NCBI GenBank assembly: GCA_910592005.1
Contig: CAJVPP010002706.1
Coordinates: 1 to 13,775 of the forward strand
Direction of reading: 5' to 3'
DNA: 13,775 bases
From: Funneliformis mosseae
Taxonomy: Eukaryota > Glomeromycota > Glomeromycetes > Glomerales > Glomeraceae
Shown piece by piece: positions 1 to 8,589 of this stretch. The position numbers and the translations under genes are program-made. How positions within the stretch are numbered: the first letter of the stretch is position 1; every line of letters starts with the position of its first letter. A model generated the notes under the pieces. The model worked only from the letters and a program-made list of their open reading frames with translations. It made no database searches and was not told where the DNA came from.

Positions 1-93
1 ACAAATCCATTTGAAAATATATATTTTGAGAATACAGAAAAAGAAAAAGTTGATGAATTAAAAAAGCAAGAAAAACAGAAACAAAAAATATAA
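1..93 (+). CDS. 3' end of an unidentified gene (partial)
   Basis: Frame 1 is open from the first base to a TAA at 91-93 and gives 30 residues. The tail is highly charged: it starts TNPFENIYFENTEKEK and ends in a Lys/Gln-rich stretch (KQEKQKQKI). Only the C-terminus is inside the window, so no family can be named. A Lys/Glu/Gln-rich tail of this kind suits a solvent-exposed or coiled-coil end. No splice donor is visible before the stop, so I take the TAA as the true end. The frame could be chance in such A-rich DNA, because no start or domain can be checked. Confidence 0.45.
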   Translation, partial: TNPFENIYFENTEKEKVDELKKQEKQKQKI

Positions 94-184
94 AAAAAAG
101 AATGATATACCTAAGTGTTTTATTCTATAAACTTGAATTAAGAATCATTGCAATCTGTGTATATATTCCATTAATATAAAATGA
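94..184. other. AT-rich spacer, no gene seen
   Basis: This is a short A/T-rich stretch between the end of the first reading frame and the next open stretch. It contains stops in the frames I checked and no recognisable signal. It probably holds the 3' UTR of the upstream gene. Confidence 0.4.
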
Positions 185-542
185 TATAAAATACAAATTG
201 TTATAATCCACCTAGAGCTAAAGAAACAATGAATTTTCTCAAAATTCACAATGGTTTCTTATCAAAGGTAAAGATAGACATTTTACAAATCCAATTCATA
301 TGTTTTAATATTATGATATTTTGAAAATTTCAGGCTATGATGAACATTATCTTTCTCTTAAAGAAACATACTCACACCTTTGTTATTCTATCTGTGAAAA
401 ATACTTCTTACTTTTATTTTTTAACAAGTATAAAGAATGGCATACTCTACTACTTGAAAACGATCTAAGATACAATCTAAGAATCAACTTGATGACTATT
501 TCCTTCTACCCTTATAATGATCTGTTAAAGAAATTGATTTAA
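185..542 (+). pseudogene. Unidentified coding stretch, possibly two exons with a 66-bp intron
   Basis: One frame is open from 185 to 305 and from 309 to the TAA at 540-542, broken only by a TAA at 306-308. That stop falls inside a good intron candidate, 268-333, with donor GTAAAG, acceptor TTTCAG and length 66 (a multiple of three). Removing it joins AAA-G to GC-TAT in the same frame and yields FLIKGYDEHYLSLKETYSHL across the junction. The downstream exon reads like protein (EKYF, KYKEWHTLLLEN), with mixed charged and aromatic residues. There is no in-frame ATG near 185, so the 5' end is missing, lies in another exon or is decayed. An ATG at 228 reads a second open frame through the same splice (about 57 codons), which looks less protein-like. 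I recognise no family. It could be a gene fragment, a transposon relic or a small gene. Confidence 0.35.
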
Positions 543-677
543 AAAAATATAATTCAAATGGAGAGTAAATTGGTTGAATTTTGTCAGCTGTTCAATAGAA
601 ATTTTTGATTTAATCATTGGTTATTTAAATTTCGGTCATTAAATAAATTTTTGATTCTAAAAAACTAAGCCACATCA

Positions 678-687
678 ATCACGTGAT
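678..687. promoter_or_regulatory. E-box palindrome ATCACGTGAT
   Basis: This is a perfect 10-bp palindrome around a CACGTG core, 218 bp upstream of the MIS12 ATG. In fungi this core (RTCACRTG) is bound by bHLH factors such as Cbf1 or USF-like proteins. Its position in a promoter supports a regulatory role, but binding is inferred only. Confidence 0.45.
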
Positions 688-744
688 ATATATTTCTAAG
701 TGTAACTATAAGACATCCCCACCTCCTAAAATGTTAACTACACC

Positions 745-762
745 GGGGGTACAGATCCCCCC
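745..762. repeat. G5/C6 hairpin in the MIS12 upstream region
   Basis: GGGGG at 745-749 and CCCCCC at 757-762 flank a 7-nt loop. A G/C block this pure is conspicuous in otherwise A/T-dominated DNA. It could be a factor-binding site or a structured leader element; the role is unknown. Confidence 0.4.
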
Positions 763-781
763 AAAAATGGTAAGAAACTTA

Positions 782-793
782 GATCACATGATC
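782..793. promoter_or_regulatory. Second E-box-like element GATCACATGATC
   Basis: This near-palindrome has a CACATG core and sits 112 bp upstream of the MIS12 start. Its RTCACRTG half matches the same consensus as the element at 678-687, so the two form a spaced pair about 104 bp apart. Confidence 0.35.
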
Positions 794-904
794 ATTAATA
801 ATTCGCGTTTTATTTTTAAAAAAAAAAATTTTAAAAAAAAGAGCGAACATCGCATATTCACTTTATTATTTTCCTTTTTCTTCGACACATACCAACAATC
901 TCAA

Positions 905-1949
905 ATGCCTAAACAAGAAAAGCGACAACAGCATAGTCAAATAACATGTTTAAATGATATTGCGATAAAAAATGAAATCATAACAGAACATTTTGGTTTT
1001 TTACCAATAAGTTTTGTAGATGATATAATTAATTCTATTAACGAATTAATTTATTTAATAATTGCCGGAATTGAAAGTTTTGTCAACGCTGAATTGAAAA
1101 ATAAGGAAGAAGTTGAACAGGTACGTTTGTAATTTAAATCGAACCTTTCAAAATACCTTTTGTGATTGATTATTTTTGTAGGGTACTCACCAAGTTGAAA
1201 CGTTGTTGGAAAATTTGGTTGATAAATATTTTGAACAATTTGAAATATACGCGTTACACAAGATTTTCACCATACGCGAAAATGTTACAGTCGTATTAAA
1301 GCATAATGAGGTATTTCTATATATTATATTATATTTATTTATTTATTTTCCTTGATACTTTTTTTTTTTTTTAAAAAAAAAAAAATATTTCTAACGACAA
1401 GAGATCTTACATAGGGTGTGAATTTTGATGTAGATGAAAGTATGAATGAGGGAGTTGATAAAGAAATTGAATTATTACGGAAAAAAATCATGGCTGTAAA
1501 TAATCATCTTAATTTAATATTGTCAAAAAGGTTTATTGTGATTGTATTTAAAATATTTAAAATGTAATTTTGCAGGCAAAAGCCTTTAACCTCAAGCTAA
1601 AAAAACAATTGGCTATAGATGAAGCACGAATTGAAAAACTGAAACGATTAGAAAATAAAATATCATTTCTACGAACTGAAGCGAAAGCTCATAATGGTAT
1701 TATTATAAAGCGAAGGGTATTGTTCCATTCAATTGATTGCAAAAAATAATATTATTATTACTATTTATAGTTTCTCCCTTGCCGGATACGCTAAGGTTCA
1801 TATCTGATCAACTATTGGCCATTACAAAGGTGTACAATAATTTGAATGAATCTGTTAAAGATGAAAAATTGAAACAATATGAAAATACAATTGATGAACG
1901 GGAGAAATTTATTAGTATGATGGTATTAAGACATGGTAAATCTTTATAA
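905..1949 (+). CDS. MIS12: MIS12 kinetochore complex subunit, five exons, 241 aa
   Basis: Mis12 is a subunit of the MIND/Mis12 complex, which links the inner centromere to the outer kinetochore. Exons are 905-1120, 1182-1310, 1415-1495, 1576-1696 and 1771-1949, a total of 726 nt including TAA, with all junctions in frame. Introns start GTACGT, GTATTT, GTAAAT and GTATTA and end in TAG or CAG; a CTAAC branch site sits at 1391-1395 in intron 2. The N-terminus carries the family signature: HFGF at residues 29-32, then SFVDDIINSINE and a hydrophobic run. Exons 3-4 encode a heptad-like Lys/Glu/Leu coiled coil (about residues 129-175), followed by EAKAHNV, where human MIS12 has a similar LHNV. Length fits the family (205 in human, about 260 in S. 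pombe). The ATG at 905 is the first one giving protein-like sequence. Upstream E-boxes may regulate it. Confidence 0.9.
1359..1385. repeat. T14-A13 palindrome in MIS12 intron 2
   Basis: A run of 14 T is followed directly by 13 A inside intron 2. It can self-pair and lies a few bases before the branch site. The same architecture recurs in a UBE3D intron (5305-5334). Confidence 0.8.
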
Positions 1950-2137
1950 TGTGTTGTGTTCTAATTATTTATTTTAAATTTTTTAAATTAAACGCTAATA
2001 TAATACATTATCATGATTTTAGTATAAACAGTTTTCCAATTTTTTTTTAAACACATTTTAAAAATATGAAAGATGTCTTAGGGTTGAAAGGAGCAGTCCC
2101 ATCTTAAAATTGAAGAGAGATATATATATTTGTCTAA
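1950..2137. terminator. Convergent 3' spacer between MIS12 and the PheRS gene
   Basis: This 188-bp A/T-rich spacer must hold the 3' UTRs and polyadenylation sites of both converging genes. No canonical AATAAA stands out. I see no gene in it. Confidence 0.5.
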
Positions 2138-3894
2138 TTATCGCAAAGTAACATTCAATTTTGCTTCAACATCTATTCTAACTTTTTCTTGTATCTTGTT
2201 AATTTCTTCATTTGTAACACTTCTAACAAAACAAATAACATTAATTTAGTTTATGTACATATAGAAACAAAGTTTAATAATAAAAAATCTTGCCTTACCT
2301 ATCCATAGATCTATAATTAATTCTATAACATAAACTTTTTTTTTTCGTTTTTGGATGAACAAATTCATCAACCTAAAAAAAAAAAAGTTTTTTTTTTTTT
2401 TTAAATAAAAAAAAAAAAAAATTAAAAACAATAAACTCTGTGATATAATATACCAGTTTAACATCTTCAACTAAATCTTCAGCAACATTTCTTATTATTT
2501 CACAAAAATTATTTTCATGAAAATCTTGATTCTTATCTAACCAAAAACTCATATCTTTTATACAAGAAGGAAATTTTGAAAAAGGTTGAAATTTTATAAT
2601 TTCATTATGATTAAAATTATTAAATTGATCCAAAAACCTTTTATCTTGTGACCAAAATAATCTTATATCAGGTATATCAAATAATACCATCGCTATACGT
2701 TCCAATCCTAATCCAAATGCCCAGCCAATCTTATCATTTTGACCTGTTTATGTAAAAAGTTAACATTTTTTTTTTTTTTTTAAGGAAAAAGATCTCGGGC
2801 AATTTACATACCAGCATTATTTAAAATGTTTTGTTTAATTACACCACAACCACAAATTTCTAACCATTTGCCTTTAAAAAAAATTTCCATTTCCCAACTT
2901 GGACTAGTAAACGGAAAATACCCATCAATCCACCTAATTTTTAAATTTTTATCATGATGCATAAATAATTTTTTTACTAAAGAATTTAAAGAGAATTTTA
3001 AATGTCGTATAATAAGATCAACTTGCTCCAACGGGTGACATGATTGTGTGGGATTACTTTCAGAAATTCTTGTATCATCATAAACTTCTTCTCTTACACT
3101 TAAAGTTGAATCTAGTAAAGTTACATATCTTATATCATCCAAAGTTTCTTGTTCCGCATTGTTCATATTAAAAATTTGAGCGCCTTCCATTTGATGAAAG
3201 ATGGGATAATGAGAAGAATCAATTTCATCCCTTCTATAAACGTCAGCACTAATCAAAAACTTATTATTTCCCTTCCTGAAAACTTCTAATTGATGAGCCG
3301 AAGTGTGTGTCCTTAACATGATTTGTTTATTAATGTAATAACTATCGGTTTTATTTCTTCCGGGATGATCCTTTGGAAATCCTAAATCATCAAAATTCTG
3401 TTGGACTGTTACGATAGGATTGAATGTGTTGAAATAGGAAAAATGAGGGAAATAACTTTCGATTTGCTTACGCAGGATGAAAAGAGGGTGATGTGGTTGT
3501 AAGTGAAGTTTACGGAAAAGCTTTGAAAGGACTGTGGGCGTTACGTTTGTCTGTTCGTCTAATTCGTAGGGTATACCTTCTATGGTAAGTGTTTTATCGT
3601 GATTTATGTTTGGATGAAGTTGAGGTGTCGGAGTAGTCGTCGTCGTTGTTGTTGTTGTTGTTGTTGCTAAAGTAGTTGTATTCGCTACTGAAAATGGTTT
3701 CTATGGAATTATTTGTGATAAGCAAAAAAAATATATATATATATATATTTTTAATATGTACCTTGATATGATGAATTCGAATCCTTCGTATGTTGTAGTG
3801 AAGAATACAATTTGTTATAACATGGTGAAAAATTTTTTGTATTTAATCTACTCATTTTTGGGAAACACGTTATTATATTTCTTGATAATTTCAT
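2138..3894 (-). CDS. MSF1: Mitochondrial phenylalanyl-tRNA synthetase, five exons, 485 aa
   Basis: This monomeric class II synthetase charges mitochondrial tRNA-Phe with phenylalanine (yeast MSF1, human FARS2). Exons in transcript order are 3894-3762, 3687-2812, 2743-2454, 2372-2299 and 2222-2138, giving 1458 nt including TAA with every phase matching. The N-terminus ([13 protein letters not shown]) is basic and Ser/Thr/Asn-rich, as in a mitochondrial presequence, followed by a run of 11 Thr (residues 53-63). The catalytic core shows LRTHTSAHQ (about 169-177), motif 2 YRRDEID with [25 protein letters not shown] and motif 3 [20 protein letters not shown]. The C-terminal FDX-ACB anticodon-binding domain follows ([15 protein letters not shown] to the end). 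Length matches the family (451-469). Intron 1 offers two acceptors, and only the second (3688) keeps the conserved frame. It shares a divergent promoter with UBE3D. Confidence 0.95.
2375..2423. repeat. Poly(A)/poly(T) low-complexity block in PheRS intron 3
   Basis: On the plus strand this reads A12-G-T15 and then an A-rich run, almost filling the 81-bp intron 2373-2453. On the transcribed strand it supplies the polypyrimidine tract before the TTTAG acceptor and a self-pairing segment upstream of it. Confidence 0.75.
3642..3671. repeat. GTC/GTT triplet repeat encoding poly-Thr
   Basis: This trinucleotide tract lies within exon 2 of the PheRS gene. On the coding strand it reads ACA (6), ACG (3) and ACT (2), giving 11 threonines between the presequence and the catalytic core. 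It is a typical site for length variation between strains. Confidence 0.8.
3731..3750. repeat. (AT)n microsatellite in PheRS intron 1
   Basis: An alternating AT run within the 74-bp intron 3688-3761. It is low complexity and probably polymorphic. Confidence 0.75.
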
Positions 3895-4043
3895 TTTATT
3901 AATGTTATTAGATGAAAGATGAAAGAGTTTCTATTGTAGATTTATCTTTATAGTAATTTATTCGATTGATTTGATTTGTCTATCCAATAGATTATCACAG
4001 TAATTTCACTTTTTTTTTTTTTTTATATATAACGATAATATCC
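3895..4043. promoter_or_regulatory. Divergent promoter between PheRS and UBE3D
   Basis: Only 149 bp separate the two start codons, so both promoters must lie here. The stretch has a CCAAT box (3984-3988) on the plus strand, 56 bp before the UBE3D ATG, and a T-tract (about 4011-4024) followed by TATATATAA. The CCAAT box suggests HAP/NF-Y control. No clear TATA box is seen for the minus-strand gene. Confidence 0.55.
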
Positions 4044-5890
4044 ATGGAAAATCAAAATCAAAATCAAAATGAATTATCAATTTTTGCTGAAATCTTGCCA
4101 AATGTAAAGTCTATGAATGTTAGCGTTGGTTTACCAAACAAACAAGAAGAGGCTACATATAAATTCGGATTATATCCGTTAAAATTAATTTTCGAGTCAC
4201 CATCAAATAAAGCAACCTTACCCACAAAAATCGAAGTACCATTAGTACAAACAATCGAAACATCAGAACAACCGATAATAACAAATTCTGAAGAGGGCAT
4301 AGATATAAAGCTTAAAGTACGTACGTTTGTACGTAAAAGACCTGCGAAAAGAGACATTAGTACGAGCGAAACTTATCAATCACCCTTTAGTTCAACGGAA
4401 ATCTCTTCACTCAAGAATATATTATGTGGGATGTGTAAAGAACGATGCATTAAAGAGAATACGTTAAATAAGATATTGGATATGCCATCAGAACATTGGT
4501 TAGAATTAATGGATTGTTGGATGTGTCATCAAGAAAATTACAAACATGCCAAAATCGGGGATATTGTTGCCAAAGAAAATGTTGGATTGGTTGGTAATAC
4601 CTATTTTTTAATGCATCCTAATAACCTGAGAGAAAACGTTCTGAGAGTTGATGATGAGGAATCACAGGAAATCGATGTAAGTTATGTTTACCTAAATTTT
4701 TAGTCGAGGAGATTTTTATGCGTGATTTCATAAATATGCTATAATAAAGGTTATAATGGACTTAAAGAAGGCTAATATCTTGAAATTCTGATAATTTGGT
4801 CGATACTACGAGTCCTAAATTAAAATCATGCTCATTTATTCAACGTGTTCATCAACTAAAATTGTTTTGCATGTTATTACATGAGCGTACATTCTCTAAC
4901 TAAAAATTATCTTATGTAGTGGGCAAAAGGAATGTCAAAGAAGTGGATCTCAATGAATTGCTCAAGATGCTTGGCTTCCATCGGAGAAGGCTTATATTGT
5001 AAATCTAACGAAGGATTGATTTTACTAGCCGTTAGATTTAGTAAATATATGACCTTAATTGAATTAAAAGGTGGTGAGGATGTTGATGATAAAGAGTAGG
5101 TGTCATTTACAATTTTGGTGAGGTGATAGGTTTATTAGGAGGTAACGTGCAACTAATCAAAATCTCTGTCATAGGTCAATTATACGAAAATACAAATTTA
5201 CAGCGTTTTTTGCAGCGGATTTTCTTGAAGCGGCAAAAGCCCATGCAACTTATAAGTTTATTATTAAAGGGAAAAGGTTCAAAAAACCTTATATTCTGGT
5301 ATTCTTTTTTTTTTTTTTAAAAAAAAAAAAAAAAGATGTTTTTACATTGTTCAATGATATAAAAGAATTTCTCCCTTTTTTTTCTTTGAAAAACGTAGAT
5401 TTGGCTATTCGGATGGGATTCGAAAATTATGATGAATGCTTTGGAAGGAAGCAACCCCTTTCACCCATTTTCAAAAAATGTTGAAGAAGATTGTAGTATC
5501 ATTGAAAGTAATTTGAAGATATGTGATGGTAAATTATTTTATATATGAATTGAATTTATACGTAAAATAATATAAATAAATTTTTTTTTTGGTTATAGTT
5601 ATGAAGATATTATATGTTGATTGTACAACTATTGAACAAGATGTCACGTCTACAAGGTATAATTGAATTCTCTTATATTAAGACGTCACTATAATAAATC
5701 ATTAATTTATAACATTTTATTAAGGTTAATGGAACAATGGCAAAAGGATAAGACAGTAGAACATTTTATGTATCAAGATGATATTTGTTTAGAATTATTG
5801 TTGTTGTTGAGGAAGAGTACGAGTTGTTTACCTCTCAGTAAGAGGCATATGAATGATTTTTTGGTAGGATTTATGGATATGAATGGATGA
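4044..5890 (+). CDS. UBE3D: UBE3D/Ipa1-family HECT-like E3 protein, six exons, 428 aa
   Basis: The family (HECT_2) includes human UBE3D, which binds the E2 UBE2C and has been linked to cyclin B ubiquitination, and yeast Ipa1, needed for mRNA 3'-end processing. Exons are 4044-4676, 4920-5095, 5175-5298, 5399-5528, 5599-5656 and 5725-5890: 1287 nt including TGA with all phases matching. Family marks are paired cysteines CGMC (128-131), WLELMDCWMCH (about 152-162), TYFLMH (186-191), NCSRC (224-228) and the C-terminal block DDICLELLLLLRKSTSCLP, followed by VGF near the end. These Cys pairs probably bind zinc. The N-terminus has an NQ repeat. The exon 2 donor (GTAGGT at 5096) was chosen because the next codon would be a stop, and with the CATAG acceptor at 5174 it restores the frame. 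Intron 1 is unusually long (243 bp). Confidence 0.87.
5305..5334. repeat. T14-A16 palindrome in UBE3D intron 3
   Basis: A run of 14 T is followed directly by 16 A near the 5' end of intron 3 (5299-5398). It is a self-complementary homopolymer pair like the one at 1359-1385. Confidence 0.8.
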
Positions 5891-6045
5891 TTAGCAAGAA
5901 TGGTTCAGTTAAATAATAAAATTATTTATGATTAAAAAATCAAAATCGAAAAAAAAAATATTTTTTTTTTTCGCAAATCCTTTTATTATTAATTATATAT
6001 TTTAAAAAAAATCTATGCGCCTTCCTTTCCCTCTTGTTGAGAGTT
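5891..6045. terminator. Convergent 3' spacer between UBE3D and FAM210
   Basis: A 155-bp spacer between two converging stop codons. It contains an AATAAA-like signal for UBE3D (AAATAATAAAAT at about 5911-5922) and the palindrome 5947-5973. No gene is seen. Confidence 0.55.
5947..5973. terminator. Near-perfect palindrome CG-A10-TA-T11-CG
   Basis: A 27-bp self-complementary stretch lies between two converging genes, ending in CG on both sides. Read from either strand it gives an A-run then a T-run. It is well placed to mark or pause transcription from both genes; that role is inferred. Confidence 0.45.
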
Positions 6046-6924
6046 TTACAAATGTTTACCCCCGATATTCCAACCCATTCTTTTTAATTTTCTAACCAGA
6101 GCAGGAGTAATAGCAGCGGTTAAACCCAATCTAAGTGGAACCAAAAGTTTATGTATGCCATAAGCGATAACTAAAGTACTAGCCCATGATGGTGTATTTT
6201 TTAATTTATTTTCAACATTAACAATAACGAATTCATCATCAGTGGTAACAACGATGTCTTGTTGACCATCTTTCTCCTTTTCAGGGGAATTTTTTCGCAA
6301 GACAATCCAATCACCAAAAGTTTTTGCAAACCAATCCTCGATTTTTTTGACACGTTCAGCCCCACCGATTTGTATTAAAATAAACGTTAACCCTAAATCT
6401 ACTGCTGAAATTATTAAATAAACTGCTATGGCTGACACACCATATTTCTTTGTTAATATTTTAAATTTTTCTGTTACACTTCTTCCTTCTTCTACGCTAA
6501 TTTCTTCAGAAGAAGCTGCTTCGGGGGAAGGATTTTTTGTTGACGATGACGTCGAAGAAAGTGATGCCGTTGAATTGTTCCTTAAGTGAGAATTCTTTGT
6601 ACAATGTAAGGAATTATGATCTTTTGGTGGTTGTAAGGTGGAAAATGAATTACGAAATGAATTACGAGAATTCATAAAAAGTTTTAATATCGATTGTTGT
6701 CTTGTGACAACTTTTTCCACGTTATAAAAAGGGTATTGATATGGAGATGTTAATATGATGTTATTGCCTTTTAATGAAAATAGTTTTGTAGAATTCTTTA
6801 GTGAATTGGATACTTTTGCTGAAGATATTCGAAATGGTGAACTCTTCAAAACTGCTGTAGCCACTCCTGTTGTTTGAAAAGTTGGTAGTAATAAAGAAAT
6901 TATTCTATTATTTAATCTTAACAT
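6046..6924 (-). CDS. FAM210/DUF1279 mitochondrial membrane protein, 292 aa
   Basis: The protein ends with a DUF1279 domain (FAM210A/B in animals, Nat2 in yeast). FAM210A is an inner-membrane protein that affects mitochondrial translation; the fungal role is less clear. The first ATG is at 6924 (MLRLNNRIISLLL). The frame stays open to 6987, but that extension starts with GTG and is only Phe/Ser from a CT tract, so it is leader. Residues 1-120 are basic and Ser/Asn-rich, a long presequence. Residues 121-150 are Ser/Thr-rich and disordered. Then come LTKKYGVSAIAVYLIISAVD (about 157-176) with the first membrane segment, an acidic linker and a second segment with AYGIHKLLVPLRLGLTAAIT and LVRKLKRMGW at the end. 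The gene is intronless, unlike its neighbours. Confidence 0.85.
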   Translation of the reverse strand: MLRLNNRIISLLLPTFQTTGVATAVLKSSPFRISSAKVSNSLKNSTKLFSLKGNNIILTSPYQYPFYNVEKVVTRQQSILKLFMNSRNSFRNSFSTLQPPKDHNSLHCTKNSHLRNNSTASLSSTSSSTKNPSPEAASSEEISVEEGRSVTEKFKILTKKYGVSAIAVYLIISAVDLGLTFILIQIGGAERVKKIEDWFAKTFGDWIVLRKNSPEKEKDGQQDIVVTTDDEFVIVNVENKLKNTPSWASTLVIAYGIHKLLVPLRLGLTAAITPALVRKLKRMGWNIGGKHL

Positions 6925-7020
6925 TTTTGGAATAACACAAAAAGAAAAAAAAAGAGAGGAAAAAAAAAAGAAAAAAGAAAAACCCACTTTTTTTTTTGAT
7001 CTTGCCGTTTTATTGGTTAT
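6925..7020 (-). promoter_or_regulatory. CT-rich leader and CCAAT box of the FAM210 gene
   Basis: On the minus strand this is a long pyrimidine tract (about 6943-6982) just before the ATG, and a CCAAT box (plus-strand ATTGG, 7012-7016) 88 bp upstream of it. Long CT tracts next to the start are common in strong fungal promoters and leaders. Confidence 0.5.
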
Positions 7021-7139
7021 GATAATCGTACTTGATTAATCGTGTTATCTTGATATCTCATCAAAGACAAAATTTTTACAAAGAAGGTTTTCATTCTTCT
7101 AATGCAAAATTATATTACATGTCAGATAATAAATTAAAT

Positions 7140-7440
7140 GAAAAGTGGTTTTCGCCTTTCTACCTTTGATGAAGAAAAGATCGCTAGCGAGGGAACAGAT
7201 CAACTTATCCTTACGGTTGTGTAAGAGGTTCATTATGTCTTCTGCTCATTTCTGTTATTACGTTTCTGATATATCCTAACTCTAATTGGATACAAGCCAG
7301 ACAACAATTTTCCCCGTAACCCGTATCCGAGTTGAACACTGATGTCGTTATTCCGCTATCGATGATTTCTTTTTACGATGCTACTAGTCAATTTTTCATG
7401 TCCTCATCACATGACATTTTATGACGTACATGATCTGCAT
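7140..7440. other. Less AT-rich island bordering the gene desert
   Basis: Base composition is clearly less A/T-biased than in the sequence to its right. Both strands hold natural-looking open stretches: 7211-7372 on minus, and on plus a 36-aa ORF with ATG at 7169 and stop at 7277-7279. I cannot tell which strand, if either, is coding. It may be the end of a decayed gene or a piece of mobile element. Confidence 0.4.
7211..7372 (-). pseudogene. Unidentified 53-codon open stretch
   Basis: The stretch is open between stops at 7373-7375 and 7211-7213. It reads like protein: FNSDTGYGENCCLACIQLEL and then RNVITEMSRRHNEP. A Cys-Cys-x-x-Cys cluster is visible. No ATG opens it; the only Met is internal. 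It could be an isolated exon or a gene fragment. I do not recognise the family. Confidence 0.3.
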
Positions 7441-8532
7441 AAGTCATTAGGTTATTAATTATATGAAATTTATGAACTTATGACTTTATGACCTGCATTT
7501 TGCAATAAAATTTCAATATCGCTTACAAAGGTTAGTAATTCTAAAATGATTAAAATAACTATTTTTCTAAGTCATCATTAGTAAGATGAATGGTTCGCTC
7601 ATTAAATTCAAAGTTTTATCCCATTTAAAAGAAAGTAAACCTTATCATCAGCATTATTAAATCGATTTTCATACAATCTATTTAAATATAATTAAATTCC
7701 AACTAAGATTACTTATTCAAATCTATTTTGAATTTAGCAAAATGTTTAAATCTTTAGTTTTCATAATTTTTTAATACAATTTTAACATTTTTATATAGTT
7801 TTATCTTTTTTGAATTTTTAACAAGATTTTAAATATAATTTGGTTAAATTTACCTTTTATCATTTAGATGACTTACAAAGTCTTTAGCAACTTTAAGTTA
7901 GATATATCAAGTCTAATTCATTAATAGTAAAATATGATCTTTTAAACTTTAAATAATTATTTAACAAATTTTTTCTTATTTAATAGTATCTAAATCATCT
8001 ATAAAATATATATTTATCTTTAATTTTATTAATTTTATATGTTTTTATAGAATTGATTAATACAAATATACTTCTATAATATTTTTATAAATTCTTTTTA
8101 TTATTATTGAAAAAATTTATAAAATCCTTTTCAAATACCATAATCTATTTTAAATGATTTTTTTTAATAATTGATTTATAAGTTTTTATAAAATCTTTCA
8201 AAATCCTATTTATTACTTTAAATATATATTGATATATAATTAGAATTCCATTTTATATAATAAATATGAATTTGTAAAATAAATTAAATTAAAAATATAA
8301 ATTATAGAATAGGTGAAATATTTATATATATTAAAAAAAAAGCTTAAATCAGAAATAAGCTGTTAGATATAATATTATATTCTTATTATTATCTTGTTTT
8401 TTTTTCATTTATAATAATATTTATATATTTAAATTAGATTCTTTATAAAAATTTCATTATATACAGTATATATATATATATATTTATTTATATAATAATA
8501 ATTAAATTTTTATCTTAATTATCTTTATTTAT

Positions 8533-8571
8533 TAAATATGTTTAAATTTTAACACAATTTAAACATATTTA
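8533..8571. repeat. Perfect 16-bp inverted repeat, 7-nt loop
   Basis: The arms TAAATATGTTTAAATT (8533-8548) and AATTTAAACATATTTA (8556-8571) are perfectly complementary around a 7-base loop. In A/T DNA short palindromes are common, but a 16-bp perfect arm that includes G/C pairs is longer than expected by chance. Confidence 0.7.
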
Positions 8572-8589
8572 GTTTGTAAAGTAAATTAA

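Larger units (their letters stand above)
543..904 (+). promoter_or_regulatory. Upstream region of MIS12
   Basis: This 362-bp stretch has no supported gene. It holds an E-box palindrome (678-687), a related element (782-793), a G5/C6 hairpin (745-762), a pyrimidine-rich patch near 715-726 and A/T homopolymers (about 818-840) shortly before the MIS12 start. The frame of MIS12 stays open upstream to about 683, but without an ATG and without protein-like composition, so I treat it as leader and promoter. Confidence 0.5.

Noticed and set aside
683..904. Upstream in-frame extension of the MIS12 reading frame
   Set aside because: It starts with GTG, is rich in Lys/Phe from homopolymers and includes promoter-like motifs. 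The Mis12 family begins close to the HFGF block, which fits the ATG at 905.
2246..2470. 74-codon minus-strand ORF
   Set aside because: It is a read-through of introns 3 and 4 and exon 4 of the PheRS gene in a shifted frame, made mostly of Phe/Lys from homopolymers.
4064..4357. 97-codon minus-strand ORF
   Set aside because: It is antisense to UBE3D exon 1, where the plus frame carries family motifs further along. It has no features of its own.
5123..5320. 65-codon plus-strand ORF
   Set aside because: It reads intron 2 and exon 3 of UBE3D in the wrong frame and ends in a poly-Phe run from the intron T-tract.
905..5890. Functional link between MIS12 and UBE3D as neighbours
   Set aside because: Both touch cell division in animals, but they are separated by an unrelated synthetase gene, do not share a promoter, and gene order is poorly conserved in such genomes.
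6925..6987. 21-residue N-terminal extension of the FAM210 protein
   Set aside because: It opens with GTG and translates a CT-rich leader to Phe/Ser. The ATG at 6924 gives a normal mitochondrial presequence.
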